DNA of 10,615 bases. Origin: Hyphomicrobiales bacterium (lineage in GTDB: Bacteria > Pseudomonadota > Alphaproteobacteria > Rhizobiales > Beijerinckiaceae). The translations under genes and the position numbers were made by a program. Of the stretch, positions 1-4,795 are shown piece after piece. The DNA lies in NCBI GenBank assembly GCA_015655535.1, contig JAATEW010000330.1, positions 1-10,615 of the forward strand, given 5' to 3'. Within the stretch, counting starts at the first letter, position 1. Each line of letters starts with the position of its first letter. The notes under the pieces were generated by a model, which was not told where the DNA came from, ran no database searches, and saw only the letters and a program-made list of their open reading frames with translations.

Positions 1-1266
1 ACGATGAGGACCGCGTATATCGCCCAGCGCCTCGCTGAGCTGTTGAAGCGCATGGTTCTGTTGGCCTCGCTCGTCTTGAAGCGTCCGGCAGCGCAGGAAC
101 AGCTCGCCGTGCTCGGCAAACAGGTCGGCATCGATACATTGCCGATCGTCGCAGGCCAGACGCCGGTGCAGATCGCCGTGCGGGCCGAGCAGGCGGCGCG
201 CCTGCAAGGCTATGATGTCGTGCTGCTCGACACCGCGGGCCGCACCCACATAGACGAAGAACTCATGGCCGGGATGGTGGAGATCAAAAACGTCTCCCAT
301 CCGCATGAAATCCTGCTCGTCGCCGATAGTTTGACCGGCCAGGACGCGGTCAATCTCGCGAAAAGCTTCAACGACCGCGTCGGCATCACCGGCATTGTGC
401 TCACCCGCATCGACGGCGACGGGCGCGGCGGCGCGGCGCTTTCGATGCGCGCCGTGACCGGCAAGCCGATCAAGCTTTTGGGGACCGGCGAAAAGATCGA
501 TGCGCTCGAGGAGTTTCATCCCGACCGCATCGCCAACCGCATCCTGGGCATGGGCGATATCGTGTCGCTCGTCGAACGCGCAGCCGAGACGATCGACGCC
601 GAGAAGGCGCAAAAGATCGCCGACAAGATGCGCAAGGGCAAATTCGATCTTGAAGATCTCGCCGAGCAATTGGCGCAGGTCGAAAAGATCGGCGGTCTCG
701 GCGGCATCATGGGCATGCTGCCCGGCATGGGCAAGCTCAAGGATCAATTGTCGCCTGCCCATCTCGACGAGAAGATCTTCAAGCGTCAGCGCGCGATCAT
801 TCTGTCGATGACGCCGCAGGAACGCCGCAACCCGGATATTCTGAAGGCCTCGCGCAAGAAGCGCATCGCGGCCGGTTCCGGCACCAAGGTCGAAGACGTC
901 AACAAGCTTCTGAAGCAACATCGCCAGATGGCCGATATGATGAAGGCCATGGGCGGCGGCAAACGCGGCGCCATGGGCAAGATGGCGCAAATGTTCGGCA
1001 TGGGCGGCGGGATGGGCGGATTGCCCGGCGGCATGCCCATGCCGTCTGCCGAAGAGATCGCGGCGCTGCAAAAGGCAGCCGGCGGCGCAGGCGGGAAAAT
1101 GCCCGCGGCCATGCCGAAATTGCCCGAGACGCCGCCAGCGAATCTTTTCGCCTCGGCTCCCAAATTGCCGGGCCTTCCAGGGCTCGGCTCAAAAGGTCTT
1201 GGCGGCATGAAATTGCCGGGCCTCGGCGGCGGTGGATTCAATCCACTCACCGGCAAAAAGAAATAA
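1..1266 (+). CDS. ffh: Signal recognition particle GTPase Ffh (SRP54), 5'-truncated
   Basis: Ffh binds 4.5S RNA and signal peptides of nascent inner-membrane proteins and delivers ribosomes to FtsY in a GTP-dependent cycle. The frame is open from base 1, so the N domain and the P-loop glycine-lysine lie off the left edge; 421 residues are visible. Seen in order (counting from base 1): an RPAAQEQL segment after the G2 box (28-35), the G3 box DTAGR (77-81), the G4 box TRID followed by GDGRGGA (135-145), and a GTGEKIDALEEFHPDRIA linker. The M domain then has methionine-rich and GMLPGM segments and an RNA-binding part with SMTPQERRNPDILKASRKKRIA and GSGTKVEDVNKLLKQ. A long Gly/Met/Pro-rich tail of about 100 residues ends in GKKK. 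The first 28 codons match the family poorly (see findings). The family call is certain; the extreme 5' sequence is not trustworthy. Confidence 0.97.
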   Translation, partial: TMRTAYIAQRLAELLKRMVLLASLVLKRPAAQEQLAVLGKQVGIDTLPIVAGQTPVQIAVRAEQAARLQGYDVVLLDTAGRTHIDEELMAGMVEIKNVSHPHEILLVADSLTGQDAVNLAKSFNDRVGITGIVLTRIDGDGRGGAALSMRAVTGKPIKLLGTGEKIDALEEFHPDRIANRILGMGDIVSLVERAAETIDAEKAQKIADKMRKGKFDLEDLAEQLAQVEKIGGLGGIMGMLPGMGKLKDQLSPAHLDEKIFKRQRAIILSMTPQERRNPDILKASRKKRIAAGSGTKVEDVNKLLKQHRQMADMMKAMGGGKRGAMGKMAQMFGMGGGMGGLPGGMPMPSAEEIAALQKAAGGAGGKMPAAMPKLPETPPANLFASAPKLPGLPGLGSKGLGGMKLPGLGGGGFNPLTGKKK

Positions 1267-1299
1267 CCTATCGTCAGTATTTTCACATCACACACATGT

Positions 1300-1304
1300 A
1301 AGGA
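1300..1304 (+). promoter_or_regulatory. Ribosome binding site of rpsP
   Basis: AAGGA lies 8 bases before the ATG at 1313. This fixes the rpsP start there, rather than at an in-frame ATG at 1232 that lies inside the end of ffh. The 46-base ffh-rpsP gap shows no terminator hairpin, so read-through from ffh is likely. Confidence 0.75.
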
Positions 1305-1312
1305 AAAACGCT

Positions 1313-1678
1313 ATGTCCGTTAAAATTCGTCTCTCGCGCGGCGGCGCCAAGAAGCGCCCCTATTACCGCATCGTCATCGCGGATTCGCATTTCGCGCGCG
1401 ACGGGCGATTCATCGAGCGCATCGGTTCCTTTGATCCCTTGAAGCCCAAGGATGCGGAAGACCGTGTCGTGCTCGACACCGAAAAGGCGCAGGCCTGGAT
1501 CGCCAAGGGCGCCCAGCCGACAGATCGTGTCGCACGCTTGCTCGAAGCACTCGGCATCGGCAAGCGCGAACCGAAGAACAATCCGAAACATGGCCTGCCG
1601 AAGAAGAAGGCGCAGGAACGCGCTGCTGCTCAGGCCGCCGCCGCCGAAAAGGCCGCGGCCGAGGCGTCTGCTGGATAA
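1313..1678 (+). CDS. rpsP: 30S ribosomal protein S16
   Basis: S16 is a primary binder of the 16S rRNA 5' domain and is needed for small-subunit assembly. The 121-residue product starts MSVKIRLSRGGAKKRPYYRI and contains the family signature RDGRFIERIGSFDPL near residues 29-43, then a Q-P-T-D-R-V helix near 68-73. After about residue 85 there is a basic segment (NNPKHGLPKKKAQER) and an Ala/Glu-rich tail ending EASAG. Such a C-terminal extension is common in alphaproteobacterial S16 and absent from the roughly 82-residue E. coli protein. The gene lies between ffh and rimM, the usual order, and is probably co-transcribed with ffh. The start is supported by AAGGA 8 bases upstream. Confidence 0.97.
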   Translation: MSVKIRLSRGGAKKRPYYRIVIADSHFARDGRFIERIGSFDPLKPKDAEDRVVLDTEKAQAWIAKGAQPTDRVARLLEALGIGKREPKNNPKHGLPKKKAQERAAAQAAAAEKAAAEASAG

Positions 1679-1689
1679 ACGGCACTACT

Positions 1690-1734
1690 CCTCATGGTGA
1701 GGAGCGCCTGAAAGGCGCGTCTCGAACCATGAGG
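1690..1734. repeat. Palindromic intergenic repeat, unit A
   Basis: The outer arms CCTCATGGT (1690-1698) and ACCATGAGG (1726-1734) are perfect reverse complements. The inner arms GCGCC (1704-1708) and GGCGC (1714-1718) close a TGAAA loop. The asymmetric flanks, GAGGA on the left and GTCTCGA on the right, give the element an orientation. It looks like the dispersed hairpin repeats found between genes across Rhizobiales genomes. Its role is unknown; as RNA it would fold stably in the rpsP-rimM message. Confidence 0.8.
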
Positions 1735-1747
1735 GTTGGCAAGAACG

Positions 1748-1794
1748 TCCTCGTCCTTCGAGACGCTTGCTTCGCAAGCTCCTCAGGATGAGGA
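1748..1794. repeat. Palindromic intergenic repeat, unit B (opposite orientation to unit A)
   Basis: The outer arms are TCCTCGTCCT (1748-1757) and AGGATGAGGA (1785-1794), paired with a single G-U. The inner arms GCTTGC (1765-1770) and GCAAGC (1774-1779) close a TTC loop. The asymmetric flanks seen in unit A recur here as reverse complements (TCGAGACGC on the left, GCTCCTCAGG on the right), so this is the same family inserted the other way round. The two units fill most of the 136-base rpsP-rimM gap. Confidence 0.78.
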
Positions 1795-1814
1795 CTTAAG
1801 CGCAAAAGGCCCGC

Positions 1815-2375
1815 ATGGCGAAAGAGCTTGTCCTCGTCGGAAAATTTGGTGCCGCGCATGGCATCAAAGGCGAGGTGCGGCTCCAATCCTTCACCGGCGA
1901 TCCGGCGGCGATTAAAAGCTACGGCCCACTCAGCGATGTAAAAGGACGCCAGTTCATTCTGACCTCGCTGCGGCCGGTGAAGGGCGATCTCTTCGTCGCC
2001 CGCGTCGAAGGCATTAGGGACCGCACCGCGGCCGAGGCGCTCGTCAATCTCGAACTCTTCGTGCCGCGCGCGGCCTTGCCGCCACCGGACGAAGACGAGT
2101 TCTATCTGGCCGACCTCATCGGGCTCGACGCGCGCGATCTATCGGGCTCTCGCGTCGGCACGATCCTCAATCTATTGAATTTCGGCGGCGGCGACATTTT
2201 GGAAGTGGTGCCGGAAGGCGGCGGCGAAACCCTGCTTCTGCCTTTCACCAAAGAAGTTGTGCCGGAGATCGATCTGGCGCACCGCTTTGTCACGATCGTG
2301 CCGCCGGTCGAGATCGAGGTCGAAGAGGCGGATGCGCCAGAGCCGCAGGACGCGGCGCTAAGTTCCAGCCGCTAG
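1815..2375 (+). CDS. rimM: Ribosome maturation factor RimM
   Basis: RimM helps mature the 30S head domain by binding S19 and 16S rRNA before subunit joining. The 186-residue product has the N-terminal beta-barrel signature LVGKFGAAHGIKGEVRLQSF (residues 7-26). An EGIRDRTAAEAL segment follows near 65-76. The C-terminal PRC barrel starts at DEFYLADLIGLDARD (about 94-108) and includes GSRVGTILNLLNFGGGDILEV and LLPFTKEVVPEIDL. An acidic low-complexity tail (VEEADAPEPQDA) ends the protein. AAAAGG at 1804-1809, five bases before the ATG, supports the start. The gene follows the repeat-filled gap after rpsP and precedes trmD. Confidence 0.96.
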   Translation: MAKELVLVGKFGAAHGIKGEVRLQSFTGDPAAIKSYGPLSDVKGRQFILTSLRPVKGDLFVARVEGIRDRTAAEALVNLELFVPRAALPPPDEDEFYLADLIGLDARDLSGSRVGTILNLLNFGGGDILEVVPEGGGETLLLPFTKEVVPEIDLAHRFVTIVPPVEIEVEEADAPEPQDAALSSSR

Positions 2376-2406
2376 AACGGCGGACGTTCGGATGGAATTA
2401 TCTAGC

Positions 2407-2489
2407 GCGTCATGCGCGGACTTGATCCGCGCATCCAAGCACGATGCTAGGTTGATGCCTGGATGGCGGGTCAAGCCCGGCCATGACGC
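2407..2489. repeat. Imperfect palindromic repeat between rimM and trmD
   Basis: The outer ends GCGTCATG (2407-2414) and CATGACGC (2482-2489) are exact reverse complements. The roughly 30-base arms (2407-2437 and 2460-2489) stay complementary with a few mismatches, meeting at ATCCA and TGGAT around a loop of about 22 bases. It belongs to a different sequence family from units A and B. The type, with the words GGACTTGATCC and GGGTCAAGCCC, resembles common Rhizobiales intergenic palindromes. It occupies most of the 138-base gap and ends 24 bases before the trmD start, so RNA folding could affect trmD expression. Confidence 0.75.
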
Positions 2490-2513
2490 AATTGAAAGTT
2501 CGATGCTTTAGCC

Positions 2514-3218
2514 ATGTGGCGCGCCGAAGTCTTCACGCTGTTTCCCGAGATGTTTCCAGGCCCGCTCGGCACATCGCTCGCGGGCGATGCTCTGCAACGC
2601 GGGCTTTGGCAACTCGCCACCCACGACATTCGCGACCAGGGGATCGGCCGCCATAGAGCCGTTGACGATACGCCGTCTGGCGGCGGTCCGGGCATGGTGA
2701 TGCGCGCCGACGTGCTGGCCGCGAGCCTCGACGCCGTGCTTCAAAAAGACGATCCACGGCCACGCCTCGTCATGAGCCCGCGCGGGCGGCCTTTGACGCA
2801 GGCGCGCGTACGAAACCTCGCGGAAGCAAATGGCGTTATCGTCGTCTGCGGACGCTTCGAAGGCATAGACGAGCGCGTCATGGCCGCACGGAACCTCGAA
2901 GAAATTTCCATCGGCGACTATGTGCTTTCCGGCGGCGAGCTCGCCGCCATGGTGCTGATCGACGCCTGCGTGCGGCTTCTGCCGGGCGTCATGGGCAAGG
3001 AAGCGTCAGGAACCGATGAGAGCTTCGAGAACGGGCTGCTCGAATATCCGCATTATACCAAGCCGCGCGCCTTCGAGGGCTACGAGATTCCTGCCGTGCT
3101 GCTTTCAGGCGATCACGCGAAGATCGAGGCTTGGCGCCGCGCCGAGGCGCTGCGGATCACGCAGGAGCGACGGCCGGAGCTTTTGGCGAAGGGGCCAGCA
3201 TCAACCAAGAAAGATTAG
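2514..3218 (+). CDS. trmD: tRNA (guanine-N1)-methyltransferase TrmD
   Basis: TrmD methylates G37 next to the anticodon using S-adenosylmethionine, which prevents +1 frameshifting; it works as a homodimer with a trefoil-knot fold. The 234-residue product shows FTLFPEMF near the N-terminus, DDTPSGGGPGMVM (51-63), MSPRGRPLTQ (87-96), CGRFEGIDERV (112-122) and ISIGDYVLSGGELAAMVLIDA (131-151). Next come Arg154, matching the catalytic Arg154 of the E. coli enzyme, and ESFENGLLEYPHYTKP (169-184). Position 169, a catalytic Asp in E. coli, is Glu here; from memory this is usual in alphaproteobacteria. The start matches the family N-terminus, but no strong Shine-Dalgarno precedes it. The expected next gene, rplS, is absent. 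Confidence 0.96.
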   Translation: MWRAEVFTLFPEMFPGPLGTSLAGDALQRGLWQLATHDIRDQGIGRHRAVDDTPSGGGPGMVMRADVLAASLDAVLQKDDPRPRLVMSPRGRPLTQARVRNLAEANGVIVVCGRFEGIDERVMAARNLEEISIGDYVLSGGELAAMVLIDACVRLLPGVMGKEASGTDESFENGLLEYPHYTKPRAFEGYEIPAVLLSGDHAKIEAWRRAEALRITQERRPELLAKGPASTKKD

Positions 3219-3330
3219 GCGCCAATCCTTCCCCTGGCAGAGAAGGTGCCAAGTGAATGGAAGTCCGCCCACGAGCTCTTAAACGCCCCTGCTTACACGG
3301 GCGAGAACACTCATCACTACGTGAATAAAT
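3219..3330. other. Intergenic gap after trmD with possible decayed repeat
   Basis: These 112 bases separate trmD from the stop of the minus-strand orphan gene. Around 3227-3246, CCTTC and GAAGG can pair across a 10-base loop, and the words CCTTCCCCT and AGAAGGTGCC resemble a worn copy of a Rhizobiales intergenic repeat. I see no gene, and no rplS, in this gap. Confidence 0.35.
3284..3303 (-). terminator. Possible weak terminator of the orphan gene
   Basis: CGCCC (3284-3288) and GGGCG (3299-3303) form a 5-bp GC stem with a 10-base loop. Read on the minus strand, the stem is followed by TTTAA, a short U run. It lies 28 bases past the orphan's stop codon. The stem is short and the U run is poor, so the call is tentative. 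Confidence 0.3.
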
Positions 3331-3804
3331 TCAGTGTGCTCCAAACGCCCAAATACATAGTCCGAAAATAATTAAAATGAGCACAAGAGTTGGCCAGCCT
3401 TCCCCAAACACTGGTTGCTTCGAATTACCGCTGGAGGAAAAGTTATCCCCTGGGGGGTTGCTAGGTGGCAAAAAGATTGGCGGCGGCGGAAAAGCCGGTG
3501 GCGGAGAAGAAGAAAAAAATTGATCTGAGCTTTCCTCTGAGTATTCGCCACGAGAACCCCGTAGTTTTAAGGTACGGAATTTTTCCAAAGGCGTCAGCGC
3601 AGGCCTTGGACGAAATACAATGCCTTCTTCCACGGCTCCCTTTAGCCGATCTTGTATGATGCATTCTCGCCTCGCTTCAGCAAGAATAATCCTTGTGCGA
3701 AATTCAATTGACTGGGTCGAAGCGCGTTGCTGCTGATAAGCGCCTATGCGCGGGGTTACGCTAAGTAATCGTCTAGTTTTTAATTCAATGGGTTCACTTG
3801 GCAT
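3331..3804 (-). CDS. Unrecognised proline-rich protein with C-terminal membrane anchor
   Basis: I do not recognise this 157-residue protein. Residues 1-80 are charged and probably helical (RTRIILAEARRECIIQDRLKGAVEEG at about 36-61). Residues 90-130 are low complexity: acidic/serine, then a proline run (PPPAFPPPP at 101-109) and an SSSGNS stretch. Residues 137-154 form one hydrophobic segment (WPTLVLILIIFGLCIWAF), leaving three residues outside. There is no signal peptide, so a tail-anchored topology with the N-terminus in the cytoplasm is the simplest inference. The start is the ATG at 3804, backed by AAGG six bases upstream; a TTG at 3840 lacks a ribosome site. Its G+C is visibly lower than that of the flanking genes (two 60-base lines counted by eye gave 43% and 53%), hinting at acquisition or an unconstrained lineage-specific gene. 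Confidence 0.6.
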   Translation of the reverse strand: MPSEPIELKTRRLLSVTPRIGAYQQQRASTQSIEFRTRIILAEARRECIIQDRLKGAVEEGIVFRPRPALTPLEKFRTLKLRGSRGEYSEESSDQFFSSSPPPAFPPPPIFLPPSNPPGDNFSSSGNSKQPVFGEGWPTLVLILIIFGLCIWAFGAH

Positions 3805-3810
3805 GGCGCG

Positions 3811-3814
3811 CCTT
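3811..3814 (-). promoter_or_regulatory. Ribosome binding site deciding the orphan start
   Basis: On the minus strand AAGG sits six bases before the ATG at 3804. The upstream TTG at 3840, which would add 12 residues, is preceded by no purine-rich site. This favours the 157-residue product. Confidence 0.5.
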
Positions 3815-3860
3815 GTTCTAAAAGAAAAATGAAAATTCAAGGTAGGTTAGAAAATGGATC

Positions 3861-3912
3861 GCCGCCTTTTAATGGGAAAAGCAACACCCGTATACGTTAA
3901 AAGTAAGGCGGC
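3861..3912. repeat. Inverted repeat between the orphan gene and the NlpC gene
   Basis: GCCGCCTT (3861-3868) and AAGGCGGC (3905-3912) are perfect 8-base inverted arms separated by 36 bases. Allowing a four-base bulge extends them to 12 bases (TTTTAA with TTAAAA). The loop contains a GTATAC palindrome. It lies at the edge of the low-G+C stretch, downstream of the NlpC gene and upstream of the orphan. It could act as a transcription end for the former or mark an insertion edge. Confidence 0.5.
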
Positions 3913-3928
3913 CTAGCTAATGGGACGG

Positions 3929-4786
3929 CTAGACCACCAGCCGCTCGATCGAGGTGATCGCGGCGCCCGTCTTGCTCTTGATGCGCTCAACGGCCTCGGC
4001 CAGAGGCTCGCTCGCAACTCGCATATGATGCGCATTGGCGTGAAGCAGCTCATGCGCATCGCGCATGATGCCGACATGGCCCCTCCAGAAGACCACATCG
4101 CCACGCTGCAAGCCCGTGAGCTTTTCATCGAAAGCGAGATCCATGCCCAAATGCTTTTCCTGCAAATCCGTGTCGCGCGGCGCGGCCTGCCCGGCGGCTG
4201 TCAAAGCGGTTTGCACGAGACCGGAGCAATCAAGCCCAAGCGCCGATTTGCCGCCCCAGAGATAGGGCACATTGATGAGACGCTCCGCAACCGCGACGAA
4301 GTCTTTTTCATAGGCCTGCAAAGGCACGGCATGCGCCGCGAAGATAAATCCGCCTTCCGCGAGCCGCAGAAAATCGCCGTCGCTCCCAACGATACAAAGC
4401 TCCGCATTGAGAGGCAAAGCGCCGATCACCGGCAATTTCATATTGGGGCCGGGATAGATGAAGGTGCGGTTTGCTGCGAGCCTATGCGTCGCGCCACTTG
4501 GGCCCGCCGCCAAGGCCTGCATTGAGACATAGCCGACATAGGAATCGCGCTTGAGCTGCACCCAGCCCCAGCCCTCTTCCGTATCGTAGAGCATCGCTTC
4601 TTCGCCATAGAGCGCCTGCGTATCGATCCCGCTCTCGAGCGACGGCACGGGCCGCAGATCCGTCACTTCGGCTGTGACATGCATCAGGCGCCCTTCGACA
4701 TAACGCGCCGCCTCGACCGCGCCGCGCAAATGCGCCGCCGCGAGATCAGGCCGTGCCGGCGTCAGGCGTCGGTCGAGAACGCTCAC
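3929..4786 (-). CDS. SH3-domain NlpC/P60 family cysteine peptidase
   Basis: NlpC/P60 enzymes of this architecture cut murein peptides, typically between gamma-D-Glu and the diamino acid. The 285-residue product has two N-terminal SH3-like regions (about 33-90 and 95-155, with GWGWVQLKRDSYVGYV in the first). The papain-like catalytic domain runs from about 160 to 280. Visible catalytic residues are Cys187 in GLDCSGLVQ, His237 in GHVGIM and His249 in LLHAN. The 12-residue spacing between the histidines matches the gamma-D-glutamyl-diamino-acid endopeptidase YkfC as I recall it. PRDTDLQ (203-209) is also typical. No signal peptide is seen, so a cytoplasmic role in recycling imported murein peptides is inferred. 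The start is GTG, with GAGG just upstream and only nine bases after the aminopeptidase stop, so the two genes are translationally coupled. Confidence 0.9.
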   Translation of the reverse strand: MSVLDRRLTPARPDLAAAHLRGAVEAARYVEGRLMHVTAEVTDLRPVPSLESGIDTQALYGEEAMLYDTEEGWGWVQLKRDSYVGYVSMQALAAGPSGATHRLAANRTFIYPGPNMKLPVIGALPLNAELCIVGSDGDFLRLAEGGFIFAAHAVPLQAYEKDFVAVAERLINVPYLWGGKSALGLDCSGLVQTALTAAGQAAPRDTDLQEKHLGMDLAFDEKLTGLQRGDVVFWRGHVGIMRDAHELLHANAHHMRVASEPLAEAVERIKSKTGAAITSIERLVV

Positions 4787-4795
4787 ACCACCTCG

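Noticed and set aside
786..1295. A minus-strand proline-rich open frame opposite the Ffh tail.
   Set aside because: Its proline runs are the complement of the Gly-rich Ffh tail codons.
1232..1312. An upstream in-frame ATG that would add 27 residues to S16.
   Set aside because: It lies within the ffh coding end, lacks a ribosome site, and the family N-terminus MSVKIRL starts at 1313 with AAGGA in front.
1690..1794. Reading the repeats between rpsP and rimM as a CRISPR array or a rho-independent terminator.
   Set aside because: There are only two units in opposite orientation with no spacer periodicity, and neither hairpin is followed by a T run.
3010..3030. Glu instead of Asp at TrmD position 169, which is catalytic in the E. 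coli enzyme.
   Set aside because: From memory, alphaproteobacterial TrmD proteins commonly read E-S-F here. It is probably a lineage feature rather than an inactivating change; an alignment would settle it.
3465..3659. A 64-residue plus-strand frame in the low-G+C islet, opposite the orphan gene.
   Set aside because: The longer minus-strand frame has a ribosome site and a coherent membrane segment. The plus frame has neither, and its lysine run is a shadow of the Phe/Ser codons opposite.
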